From: Melioribacteraceae bacterium
GTDB lineage: Bacteria > Bacteroidota > Ignavibacteria > Ignavibacteriales > Melioribacteraceae
Length of the DNA: 64,000 bases
NCBI GenBank assembly: GCA_030584085.1
Contig: CP129490.1
Location: forward strand, 2,761,511-2,825,510
Direction: 5' to 3'
In this document: piece by piece, positions 37,147-45,723 of the stretch
Numbering within the stretch: the stretch's first letter is position 1
How the letters are laid out: each line of letters starts with the position of its first letter
The notes under the pieces: model-generated
The model's database searches: none
Seen by the model: the letters and a program-made list of their open reading frames with translations, nothing else
Told to the model about the DNA's origin: nothing
Program-made: the position numbers and the translations under genes

Positions 37147-38424
37147 CTAATCTATTACTTTAAAGCCGGTATACTTTTGAAGAACTTCAGGTACAATAAT
37201 TTTTCCTTCAGGAGTTTGATAGTTCTCTAAAATTGAAACCATCAATCTGCTTGTTGCCAATCCCGAACCGTTTAATGTATGAAGAAATTCTACTTTTTTG
37301 TTTTCGGATTTTCTAAAACGAATGTTTGCCCTGCGAGCTTGAAAATCCTCAAAGTTACTGCATGATGAAGCTTCCAACCATTTATTTTCGGCAGGTGACC
37401 AAGTTTCAATATCATAACATTTTGCTGCTGCAAAACTTAAATCTCCCGAACATAACATTAAAATTCTATAAGGAATTTTTAATGCTTTTAAAATATCTTC
37501 GGCATCATTCGTGATCTTTTCCAATTCATCGTAGGATGTTTCCGGTTTAACAAGTTTCACCATTTCTACTTTATTGAATTGGTGAACTCTTAAAAATCCT
37601 TTTGATTCTTTTCCGTAAGAACCGGCTTCTCTTCTAAAGCATGCTGTATATCCAACATAGTTTATTGGTAATTGGTTCTCTTCCAAAATTTCACTTCTGT
37701 GCATATTGGTAATTGGAACTTCTGCGGTTGGAATTGTGAAAAGATCATCCTTCTCGGCATAGTACATATCCTCTTCCAATTTAGGAAGCTGTCCGGTGCC
37801 GAACATTGATTCACGATTTACCAAAAGTGGAGGAATAATTTCGGTATATCCGTGTTCATTAATATGAAGATCAAGCATGTAATTTATTAATGCTCTTTCT
37901 AACTGAGCACCTTTTCCAACATAAACCGGGAATCCGGAACCGGTTATTTTTGCTCCTCTTTCGAAATCAAGGATTTTTAATTTTTTGCCAAGCTCTATAT
38001 GGTCTAAAACTTTTCCTTCTGTTTTAAAAGAGAAGCCTTCCGGTGACCATTGTCTGACTTCAACATTTTCTTCTGCGGATTTACCAACCGGAACTGAGTT
38101 GTGCGGCAAGTTCGGCAACCAGATCAGCAATTTGTGTAAATTTTCTTCAACTTCTGCTAACTGGGTATCAAGATCAGAAATCATATCACCGACTCGCTTC
38201 ATCTCTGCGATTTGTGCGGATGCATCACCACCGGATTTTTTTATTTGTCCGATTTGCTGTGATGCAGAATTTCTTTGAGCTTTCAAATCCTCTACTTGTG
38301 CAATGTAGCTTCTTCTTTTTTCATCGAGTTCCAGCACTTGATCGATAGTATCCTTTTCATTTTTATTTTTAATTCCAGCTTTCACTACTTCCGGATTTTC
38401 TCTAATAAACTTGATATCTAACAT
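37147..38424 (-). CDS. serS: Seryl-tRNA synthetase
   Basis: 425-residue class II synthetase that charges tRNA-Ser. The N-terminal coiled-coil arm (about 27-100, [17 protein letters not shown]) grips the tRNA. Motif 2 is [20 protein letters not shown] and motif 3 [25 protein letters not shown] is the serine-binding region. It is upstream of the ABC exporter genes with a 40-base spacer. Full length for the family. Confidence 0.97.
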   Translation of the reverse strand: MLDIKFIRENPEVVKAGIKNKNEKDTIDQVLELDEKRRSYIAQVEDLKAQRNSASQQIGQIKKSGGDASAQIAEMKRVGDMISDLDTQLAEVEENLHKLLIWLPNLPHNSVPVGKSAEENVEVRQWSPEGFSFKTEGKVLDHIELGKKLKILDFERGAKITGSGFPVYVGKGAQLERALINYMLDLHINEHGYTEIIPPLLVNRESMFGTGQLPKLEEDMYYAEKDDLFTIPTAEVPITNMHRSEILEENQLPINYVGYTACFRREAGSYGKESKGFLRVHQFNKVEMVKLVKPETSYDELEKITNDAEDILKALKIPYRILMLCSGDLSFAAAKCYDIETWSPAENKWLEASSCSNFEDFQARRANIRFRKSENKKVEFLHTLNGSGLATSRLMVSILENYQTPEGKIIVPEVLQKYTGFKVID

Positions 38425-38442
38425 TCTAAACTATCTCCTGAT

Positions 38443-38527
38443 TTCTCCGTGGTTCTCCGTGTTTTCTCAGTGGTTCTCTGTGTAACTTAACACACTATCC
38501 ACCACAAAGTTCGCAAAGGGTCACAAA
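38443..38527. repeat. Short degenerate tandem repeats, CTCCGTGGTT and CACAAAG types
   Basis: Between leuS and serS. 38443-38483 contains four copies of a 9-11-base unit (CTCCGTGGTT, CTCCGTG, CTCAGTGGTT, CTCTGTG). 38500-38527 contains three copies of C(A/G)CAAAG with 2-3-base spacers. The two halves are roughly complementary in type, as though one element family lay in opposite orientations. A related array lies at 43624-43653. Confidence 0.6.
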
Positions 38528-38529
38528 GA

Positions 38530-41007
38530 TTACTTAACAACTATGTTATAAATTTTATTTTTTACGTAGATCTCTTTTACAATAGTTTTGCCGGTTGTGT
38601 GATGCGTTACTTTTTCTTCGGCAAATACTTTTTCTTTAATGAAGTCTTGTTCGCTATCAACCGGAACATCAATCGCGGCTCTAAGTTTTCCGTTAACTTG
38701 AACTGCAATCGTAACTTTATCAACAACTAACGCATCTTGATCAACTTCAAACCAAATATTTTCTTCGAAAATTGATTTTTCGTTTCCTAGTAAATTCCAG
38801 CATTCCTCACCAAGATGCGGAGCTAACGGAGCTAACATTACCGATAATCTTTCTAATGAGTAAGTCTGCAAATCGTTTGAACAATTACTTAAATGTTTGC
38901 TCAACTCATTTGTTAATTCCATTAGAACAGCAACAGCAGTATTGAATCTCAGATTATCAACTTCATCAGAAAATTTATTGAGTGATTGATTTACTTTTTG
39001 ATAAACTGATTTTTCATCTTCATTCAGTTCACTCATATTATATTTCTCTTTTGACGGATGAGATTTAGAAAATCCTGTTCTTTCGGTAATTAATTGATAA
39101 ACTTTTTGAACAAATCTATCAACTCCGACAATTCCTTTATCACTCCAATCGCCGCCAAGATCATAAGGACCCATAAACATCAAATACATTCGGAATACAT
39201 CCGATCCATAATTTTCAATAAATGAGTTTGGATTAACAACGTTTCCTTTTGACTTCGACATCTTTGCGCCGTTATTTGTAATTGTTCCTTGATGTCGCAG
39301 TTTTGCAAAAGGTTCATCGGTTTTCACCAATCCAATATCGCGCAAAAATTTGTGAACGAACCGGGCATAAAGTAAATGCATAGTTGAATGTTCGGCACCA
39401 CCGACATACATATCAACCGGTTCCCATTTCTTTGCTAATTCAGGATCGAACATTCCCCCAGAAAAATTTGGATTTAAGTAACGCAAATAGTACCATGATG
39501 AATCAACAAAAGTATCCATGGTATCAACATCTCGTTTTGCAGCATCACCACACTTCGGACAAGTTGTATTTACAAAGTCTTCATTTTTTGCAAGAGGTGA
39601 ACCGCCGTCAGGTTTAAACTCAACATCATAAGGAAGTTCTACTGGAAGTTTTTCTTCCGGAATAGGAACCTCGCCACAATTATCACAATAAACAATAGGA
39701 ATCGGAGTTCCCCAGTAACGTTGACGGGAAATCAGCCAATCACGTAATTTATAATTTATTTTAGCTCTGCCGTTTCCTTCTCTTTCAAGTTCATCAGTAA
39801 TTTGCTTTTTACCGTCAATTGAATTTCTACCCGTAAATTTACCTGAATTGACCATCATGCCGGATTCTGTGTAAGCTTCCGTTAATTCATCATCTTCATT
39901 AGTATCGGGTTTTAAAATCACTTTTCTTATCGGTAGATTAAATTTCTTTGCAAATTCAAAATCTCTTTCATCATGTCCTGGAACTGCCATAACACATCCG
40001 GTTCCGTAGCTTGCAAGTACATAATCGGCAACCCAAATCGGAATTTTTTCATCATTAATTGGATTGATAGCAAAAGCTCCGGTAGGCACCCCGGTTTTTT
40101 CTTTTACTGTCGAAGTTCTTTCAATATCTGACAAACTCTGAATTGATTTTATGTATTCATTAACTTTTTCTTTGTAATCTTCTGTTGTAATTTTTTCTAC
40201 AAGTTCATTTTCAGGTGCAAGCACAACATAAGTTACACCGAATAACGTATCCGGACGAGTCGTAAAAACGCTAAGATTTTGTTCGTGTCCTTCAATTTTA
40301 AAATCAATTTCGGTTCCGGTACTTTTTCCAATCCAATTCGTTTGCATCAACTTTGTTTTTTCGGGCCAATCAATTTTATTTAGACCGGAAAGTAATTCAT
40401 CGGCATAATCAGTTATCTTAAAAAACCATTGAGTAAGATTCTTTTTTTCAACTTCTGTTCCGCATCGCTCGCAAGTTCCGTCTTGTTGAACTTGTTCGTT
40501 TGCCAAAACGGTATTGCATGAAGGACACCAATTAACAGGCGCATTTTTTCTATACGCTAATCCCTTATTATAAAGCTGCAAGAACAACCATTGATTCCAT
40601 TTATAATATTCCGGGACACAAGTCATCAGTTCCGCATCCCAATCGTACATGCAGCCCATAGTTTTTAACTGTTCTCGTATATCTTTAATATTTTCTAAAG
40701 TTGAATCTTGAGGATGTACGCCTGTTTTAATTGCATAATTTTCTGCTGGAAGTCCGAATGCATCATAACCCATTGGTTCAAAAACATTGTAACCTTGCAA
40801 TTTTTTGAAGCGAGCCCAAGAATCTGTGGGTCCGTAATTATACCAGTGACCAATGTGAAGTTTTGATCCGGACGGGTATATAAACATAACAAGTGTGTAG
40901 AGTTTCTTTTGATTGTTGGAGAGATCAGTCTTATAAACTTTCTTATCTTCCCAATATTTTTGCCACTTAGCTTCGGTTTCAGTAAAAGGATAACGCATAG
41001 AATCCAT
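38530..41007 (-). CDS. leuS: Leucyl-tRNA synthetase
   Basis: 825-residue class I synthetase. The HIGH-type motif is KLHIGHW and the KMSKS motif MSKSKG. Zinc-type cysteines lie in CPSCNTVLANEQ and CERCGTEV, and the CP1 editing domain has TTRPDTLFGVTY. The frame is open to 41268, but the extra 87 residues have no homology and overlap the divergent peptidase gene; the start at 41007 (or ATG at 40998) gives MRYPFTETEAKWQKYW, as in homologues. The gene is single, followed by repeat-rich spacer and serS. Confidence 0.96.
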   Translation of the reverse strand: MDSMRYPFTETEAKWQKYWEDKKVYKTDLSNNQKKLYTLVMFIYPSGSKLHIGHWYNYGPTDSWARFKKLQGYNVFEPMGYDAFGLPAENYAIKTGVHPQDSTLENIKDIREQLKTMGCMYDWDAELMTCVPEYYKWNQWLFLQLYNKGLAYRKNAPVNWCPSCNTVLANEQVQQDGTCERCGTEVEKKNLTQWFFKITDYADELLSGLNKIDWPEKTKLMQTNWIGKSTGTEIDFKIEGHEQNLSVFTTRPDTLFGVTYVVLAPENELVEKITTEDYKEKVNEYIKSIQSLSDIERTSTVKEKTGVPTGAFAINPINDEKIPIWVADYVLASYGTGCVMAVPGHDERDFEFAKKFNLPIRKVILKPDTNEDDELTEAYTESGMMVNSGKFTGRNSIDGKKQITDELEREGNGRAKINYKLRDWLISRQRYWGTPIPIVYCDNCGEVPIPEEKLPVELPYDVEFKPDGGSPLAKNEDFVNTTCPKCGDAAKRDVDTMDTFVDSSWYYLRYLNPNFSGGMFDPELAKKWEPVDMYVGGAEHSTMHLLYARFVHKFLRDIGLVKTDEPFAKLRHQGTITNNGAKMSKSKGNVVNPNSFIENYGSDVFRMYLMFMGPYDLGGDWSDKGIVGVDRFVQKVYQLITERTGFSKSHPSKEKYNMSELNEDEKSVYQKVNQSLNKFSDEVDNLRFNTAVAVLMELTNELSKHLSNCSNDLQTYSLERLSVMLAPLAPHLGEECWNLLGNEKSIFEENIWFEVDQDALVVDKVTIAVQVNGKLRAAIDVPVDSEQDFIKEKVFAEEKVTHHTTGKTIVKEIYVKNKIYNIVVK

Positions 41008-41189
41008 ATGTTTATTTAAAAGAAACTGAAAATTATCAAATAAAGGGGGGTTTAGCAAGGAATGTGGGATGCAATAGATAAAGTCGAATTGAAAATTGAG
41101 CTTGAAATCAAAGAAATCTCGAAGTGAATTGTAATTATATTGTCCTTCAAGTATCTTTAAGATCAAAACTTTCCGAAAATTCGAGGTAA

Positions 41190-43232
41190 ATGATGCAAAA
41201 ACTATTTTTATTTCTACTGATCTCTTTGTTCTCAATTTTACAATTATCGGCACAAGAAAAACGTGCAATCACAATTGATGATTTATGGGCAATGAAAAGA
41301 ATCGGTTCGTTTGATGTTTCTCCCGATAACAAAACAATCGCCTTCGATCAAACAATTTATAGTTTTGAATCAAACAAAGGCAATACCGATATTTACTTAA
41401 TTGATGTAGATGGAAATAATTTACGTCCATTCAAAGTAACTGAAGTCAACGAATCCTCTCCAAAATTTGCTCCAAATGGAAAACTAACTTTTCAAAGAGC
41501 AGGACAAATTTGGATTGCAAATCATGACGGAACAGAAGAAGAGCAATTAACTGATATATATACAGGCGCTTCCGGAATAGTTTGGTCAAATGACGGCTCT
41601 AAATTTTTGTTTATTTCTTCAGTTTGGCCGGAGTGCGAAACTCAAGACTGCAACAAACAAAAAGACGAAGAACGAGCAAATCGTGGTTATGATGCCGACA
41701 TTTTTGATGAACTTTTTTATCGACATTGGAATGATTGGAGAGGACCAAAACGTTCGCATTTATTCTTAATGGACTTGGCTAAGAATGAATATTATGATTT
41801 AACACAAGGTATCACAACAGACATTCCAACAATTGCATTAGGCAGTAGCCAAGATTATGCAATTTCTCCCGATGGTAAAGAAGCCGCATTTGTTATGAAC
41901 AACTCCGGCAAGCAAGCTTGGAATACTAATAACGATGTATTTATAGTTTCACTTGAAAATTTGGGAAAAGGTAAATCACCTGAATATAAAAAGATTTCAG
42001 TAAGTGAAGGAAACGATAATCAACCAGTTTATTCGCCTGATGGTAAATACCTTGCATTTCGTTCCATGGCTCGAGCCGGATTTGAAGCCGACAAACAATC
42101 TTTGGTTCTATATAACCGCGAAACCGGTGAACTAAAAAATATTAGCGAAAACAAAGATATCTCATTCGGACAAATTGTTTGGTCGAAAGATTCAAAGCAA
42201 ATTTACTTCGATGCATCAAATGAAGTCAATAACTCAATATATTCAATTGATATAGCAACCGGCAATGTTTCGTCTATTTATGAGAAGCATGTAAATTCTA
42301 ATCTTGTTCTAACAAATACCGGTGAAACTATATATTTCAAACAACAGAGAAACAATCAACCACATGAAATTTTCTCAATCAATAAAGATGGAAGCAACTT
42401 AGAAAAAATAACCTCAGCAAATGCTGAACTTCTCTCGCAAATTGAGTTTGGTGAGTTTAATACTTTCTGGAGCGAAGGTGCTGAAGGTGCAAAAGTTCAA
42501 TCGATCATTGTGACACCTCCATTTTTTAATCCTAATAAAAAATATCCAATGATATTTTTAATTCACGGTGGACCGCAAGGTGCATGGACTGACGATTTCC
42601 ATTACAGATGGAATACTCAAATGTTTGCGTCAAGAGGATATGTAGTAGTTGCACCAAACCCAAGAGGAAGTGTAGGTTACGGTCAACAATTCACCGATGA
42701 AATTTCTCAAGATTGGGGAGGAAAGGTTTATACCGATTTAATGAATGCTTATGATTATGCAATTGCAAATTATAATTTTATCGATCCCCAAAATACATTC
42801 GCAGCAGGTGCATCTTACGGTGGTTATATGATTGCTTGGGTTAACGGACATACCGATAGATTTAATGCGCTTGTTTGTCATGACGGAGTATTTAATTTAG
42901 AAAGTATGTGGGGTTCAACAGAAGAACTTTGGTTCCCCGAATGGGAATTTGGTGGAACTCCATGGCAAAATCGTGAGCTTTATCAGAAATGGTCACCGCA
43001 TATGTATGCCGAAAATATGAAAACACCGACATTAATTGTTCATGGCGCTTTGGATTTCCGTGTACCAGAAACACAAGCAATGGAATTCTTTTCAACTTTG
43101 CAGCGATTGGAAGTGGAAAGTAAATTTTTATATTATCCTGATGAATATCATTTTGTAGTAAAACCAAGAAACGCCAGACTATGGTGGAATACACTTTATG
43201 ATTGGTTTGAAAAATATAAAAAGGAGAATTGA
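41190..43232 (+). CDS. Secreted S9-family prolyl-oligopeptidase-type peptidase
   Basis: 680-residue exported serine peptidase of the dipeptidyl/acylaminoacyl peptidase group. The signal peptide ends at LQLSAQ. A WD40/PD40-like seven-bladed propeller fills about residues 30-400 (SPDNKTIAFDQ, SPDGKEAAFV, SPDGKYLAFR), followed by an alpha/beta-hydrolase domain with nucleophile Ser in GASYGGYM, Asp in HGALDFRVP and His in DEYHFV. It probably degrades peptides in the periplasm. It heads a four-gene plus-strand operon with YkvA-like, lipocalin and NUDIX genes. Confidence 0.9.
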   Translation: MMQKLFLFLLISLFSILQLSAQEKRAITIDDLWAMKRIGSFDVSPDNKTIAFDQTIYSFESNKGNTDIYLIDVDGNNLRPFKVTEVNESSPKFAPNGKLTFQRAGQIWIANHDGTEEEQLTDIYTGASGIVWSNDGSKFLFISSVWPECETQDCNKQKDEERANRGYDADIFDELFYRHWNDWRGPKRSHLFLMDLAKNEYYDLTQGITTDIPTIALGSSQDYAISPDGKEAAFVMNNSGKQAWNTNNDVFIVSLENLGKGKSPEYKKISVSEGNDNQPVYSPDGKYLAFRSMARAGFEADKQSLVLYNRETGELKNISENKDISFGQIVWSKDSKQIYFDASNEVNNSIYSIDIATGNVSSIYEKHVNSNLVLTNTGETIYFKQQRNNQPHEIFSINKDGSNLEKITSANAELLSQIEFGEFNTFWSEGAEGAKVQSIIVTPPFFNPNKKYPMIFLIHGGPQGAWTDDFHYRWNTQMFASRGYVVVAPNPRGSVGYGQQFTDEISQDWGGKVYTDLMNAYDYAIANYNFIDPQNTFAAGASYGGYMIAWVNGHTDRFNALVCHDGVFNLESMWGSTEELWFPEWEFGGTPWQNRELYQKWSPHMYAENMKTPTLIVHGALDFRVPETQAMEFFSTLQRLEVESKFLYYPDEYHFVVKPRNARLWWNTLYDWFEKYKKEN

Positions 43233-43234
43233 AG

Positions 43235-43615
43235 ATGAACGATAAAGATGACATGTTCGATCTTGATGATCTATCAGAAGAAGAAATTGAAAAGGAATTT
43301 ACTGGTAAGTACAATAACGCGATAAAAGTTGATCTCGGGAAACAATATGTTGAAGAGAATCTTTGGGAAAAGATCGAAAGAATTGGCAAGAAAATTTCGT
43401 TCGCGAAAGATATCAAAGCGCTTTTTAAGTATATGGTTGATCCATCGATTGCTTGGTATCGTAAATCGATCGTAGTCGGTGCATTGATTTATTTTATCAG
43501 TCCGATTGATTCGATTCCCGACATTGCTCCATTAATCGGTTACCTTGATGATCTCGGTGTTATTACTGCAGTACTCAAGTATATGGGAAGTGAACTTATT
43601 CCTTTTTATGACTAG
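43235..43615 (+). CDS. YkvA/DUF1232 family membrane protein
   Basis: 126-residue protein of the YkvA/DUF1232 family. The N-terminal half is charged and acidic; the conserved core is WYRKSIVVGALIYFISPIDS followed by IPDIAPLIGYLDDLGV, a short membrane-associated hairpin. The role is unknown, though members occur with envelope-stress genes. The start at 43235 (ATG) is preferred over TTG 43229 because AAGGAG (43221-43226) is then eight bases away. The peptidase stop codon lies between this SD sequence and the start, so translation is probably coupled. Confidence 0.85.
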   Translation: MNDKDDMFDLDDLSEEEIEKEFTGKYNNAIKVDLGKQYVEENLWEKIERIGKKISFAKDIKALFKYMVDPSIAWYRKSIVVGALIYFISPIDSIPDIAPLIGYLDDLGVITAVLKYMGSELIPFYD

Positions 43616-43623
43616 AGTTTATT

Positions 43624-43653
43624 CACCACAAAGAACACGAAGGTGCCATGAAG
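43624..43653 (+). repeat. CACAAAG-type intergenic tandem repeat
   Basis: Three units CACAAAG, CACGAAG, CATGAAG with 2-4-base spacers, in the 48-base gap between the YkvA-like and lipocalin genes. It resembles 38500-38527 and is probably the same repeat family. Confidence 0.5.
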
Positions 43654-43663
43654 TAGGTACTTT

Positions 43664-44200
43664 ATGAAAAATTTTAGAATTCTATTGTTAATATCTTTTA
43701 TAAGTATTTTCATTTTCAATTGCGGTGGCAATTATGCACCGCTTGAAACTGTTGAGTATGTTGATATTCAAAAGTATCTCGGAAAGTGGTACGAAATTGC
43801 TTTGCTTCCAAACAGATTTGAGGAAGGTTGCCATTGCACAACTGCCGAATATTCACTGATCGATTCGGAAACTCTTCGAGTAACAAATACTTGTAATGAG
43901 GATAGCGCAGATGGAGAAATTGATCAAGTAAACGGGAAAGCATTTGTTGTAGAAGGAAGCAACAATGCTAAACTAAAAGTCCAATTTTTCTGGCCGTTCA
44001 AAGGAGATTATTGGATACTGGAATTAGATGATGATTATCAATATGCTTTAGTCGGTTCACCAAGTAGAGAATATTTATGGATTCTATCACGAACTCCATT
44101 GTTGGACGAAAAAATAATTCAACAATTAAAAGAAGTAGCAGATCGCAAAGGATTTGATTCCAGCAAAATGATCGTTACCGATCAATCCTGTTATCAATAA
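43664..44200 (+). CDS. blc: Lipocalin-family lipoprotein (Blc-like)
   Basis: 178-residue outer-membrane lipocalin. Lipobox FNC with Cys20 (IFNCGG), then the lipocalin signature GKWYEIALLPNRFE near 42-55, and an eight-strand barrel with YWILELDDDYQYALVGSP and YLWILSRTP. Blc-type lipocalins bind fatty acids or lysophospholipids and are induced by envelope stress. It is in the operon behind a peptidase and a YkvA-like protein. The cysteines CHCTTAEY and CNEDS may form a disulfide. Confidence 0.88.
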   Translation: MKNFRILLLISFISIFIFNCGGNYAPLETVEYVDIQKYLGKWYEIALLPNRFEEGCHCTTAEYSLIDSETLRVTNTCNEDSADGEIDQVNGKAFVVEGSNNAKLKVQFFWPFKGDYWILELDDDYQYALVGSPSREYLWILSRTPLLDEKIIQQLKEVADRKGFDSSKMIVTDQSCYQ

Positions 44201-44213
44201 ACGAGAAAAGTTT

Positions 44214-44747
44214 ATGAGCAAATTCAGATTACTCAAAAGTGACATATTATTTAAAGGAAAAGTATTTGATTTAAAGGTCGATGAAATTGAATACGATTCA
44301 ACCGGAAATACAGGTAGACGAGAAGTTGCTATTCATCCGGGCGGTGCAGTTGTTGTTGCAGTGACAAATCAAAACAAAATTATAATGGTAAGACAATTCC
44401 GTTATCCGTTTCAAGAATGGATTTTGGAATTACCGGCCGGAAAGTTAGATAACAACGAAGAACCACAACTCTGTGCCGAGCGCGAGCTTACCGAAGAAAC
44501 CGGATATTCTGCCGGTAAAATTTCTAAACTTGGACACATTTATACAACACCGGGTTTTTGTAATGAAATACTTCACATTTATCTTGCGGAAAATCTAACT
44601 GCGGGTGAACATGCACGCGAAGAAGGCGAAGAAGGAATGGAAATATTCGAGTTTACTATTGACGAGATAAAACAAAAAATTGCAAGTGGCGAAATTGTAG
44701 ATGCTAAAACAATAAGCGGAATTATGATGTACTTGAATAAATCCTAA
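44214..44747 (+). CDS. nudF: NUDIX hydrolase, ADP-ribose pyrophosphatase type
   Basis: 177-residue NUDIX enzyme that likely cleaves ADP-ribose to AMP and ribose 5-phosphate. The NUDIX box reads GKLDNNEEPQ...RELTEETGY, with all the required Glu/Arg residues, preceded by WILELPAG and followed by YTTPGFCNE, typical of the NudF group. An N-terminal beta region provides dimer contacts. It ends the plus-strand operon. Its stop codon lies inside the left arm of an intergenic inverted repeat. Confidence 0.9.
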   Translation: MSKFRLLKSDILFKGKVFDLKVDEIEYDSTGNTGRREVAIHPGGAVVVAVTNQNKIIMVRQFRYPFQEWILELPAGKLDNNEEPQLCAERELTEETGYSAGKISKLGHIYTTPGFCNEILHIYLAENLTAGEHAREEGEEGMEIFEFTIDEIKQKIASGEIVDAKTISGIMMYLNKS

Positions 44748-44892
44748 ATTCTAAGCTCTAAATCCTAAACAAATTCAAAACACAAAATACAAAGCAATAA
44801 ACCGAACATATCCATTCAGTTTCTTTTAGAATTTCGCGATTCGAATTTAAGATTTGTTTAGAGATTAGGTTTTAGGATTTCGGATTTGAGAT
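44741..44892. repeat. Long imperfect inverted repeat rich in CTAAATCC
   Basis: The left arm (about 44741-44794) is built of ATCCTAAATTCTAAGC-like units followed by AAACAAATTC. The right arm (44842-44892) is its reverse complement with several mismatches (GATTTGTTTAGAGATTAGG). The middle of about 50 bases is unlike either arm. It covers the whole spacer between two convergent genes and runs over the stop codon of one. It may be a non-autonomous or REP-like element, and may also terminate transcription. Confidence 0.6.
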
Positions 44893-44893
44893 T

Positions 44894-45706
44894 TTATATA
44901 AGTTCTTCCAAATCAACTTTAGTAAGATGTTCAATATGTCGTCCTAAAAAAGTGTCGGCAATAGTTTTAAACTTTGCAGGTAAATCACTTACATAAAAAT
45001 CACGTTTTCCTATTTGATGTGATTCATTTCTTAGACCTCGACCGAATAAATAGTTTTCTACAACGGAAGCTGCAGCAACACCGGAATCAATAAGCGTAAC
45101 CTTATCCCCCATTACTTCTTGAATTACATTAGACAGAAGTGGATAGTGTGTACAACCCAAAATCAACGTATCAATTTTTTGTTTTTTTAATTCATCAAGA
45201 TATTCTTTAACTATTAGTTTTGTAGCGGGATGATTAACCATTCCTTCTTCTGCTAAAGGGACAAATAATGGACAAGCTTTTTCATAAATTTTCAATTTTT
45301 TGTCAAGCTTCTTCAGAGCAGCTGAATATGCTTTATTATTTATAGTAGCATAAGTTCCGATTACTCCGACTTTACCATTCGTTGTGTTTTCAATTGCCGA
45401 CTTAGCGCCCGGTTCAATCATACCTACAATTGGTATCTCAAAATTTTCTCTTAATTTATTCAATGCAACTGATGATACCGTATTGCAAGCAACTACTATC
45501 ATCTTAACATTTTTCTTTAATAAAAATTTTGTGTCTTGAATTGCATATTCTATCACAGTCTCATTTGATTTATTACCGTACGGCACACGTGCAGTATCAC
45601 CGAAATAAATCATATTCTCGTTTGGAATAAATTGATCCATCTGCTTTACAACCGTTAACCCGCCGATACCGGAATCAAATATTCCAACCGGATTTGTTTT
45701 ATTCAT
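44894..45706 (-). CDS. murI: Glutamate racemase
   Basis: 270-residue cofactor-independent racemase that makes D-glutamate for peptidoglycan. The N-terminal DSGIGGLTV, the first catalytic Cys in VVACNTVSS and the second in LILGCTHYPLL are all present. ATG at 45706 is chosen because the longer TTG-initiated form adds only three residues. It lies 17 bases after glnD on the same strand and ends at the inverted-repeat element. Confidence 0.96.
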   Translation of the reverse strand: MNKTNPVGIFDSGIGGLTVVKQMDQFIPNENMIYFGDTARVPYGNKSNETVIEYAIQDTKFLLKKNVKMIVVACNTVSSVALNKLRENFEIPIVGMIEPGAKSAIENTTNGKVGVIGTYATINNKAYSAALKKLDKKLKIYEKACPLFVPLAEEGMVNHPATKLIVKEYLDELKKQKIDTLILGCTHYPLLSNVIQEVMGDKVTLIDSGVAAASVVENYLFGRGLRNESHQIGKRDFYVSDLPAKFKTIADTFLGRHIEHLTKVDLEELI

Positions 45707-45723
45707 AAAGTTCAAAATTGCAC

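Noticed and set aside
38443-38527. CRISPR array
   Set aside because: The repeats are 7-11 bases, degenerate and without uniform spacers, and there are no cas genes.
41008-41268. 87-residue N-terminal extension of leuS
   Set aside because: It overlaps the start of the divergent peptidase gene and does not match the family; the internal ATG gives the usual LeuS beginning.
42892-43416. 174-codon minus-strand frame opposite the S9 peptidase and YkvA-like genes
   Set aside because: The plus-strand peptidase contains its catalytic residues here; the antisense frame shows no domain.
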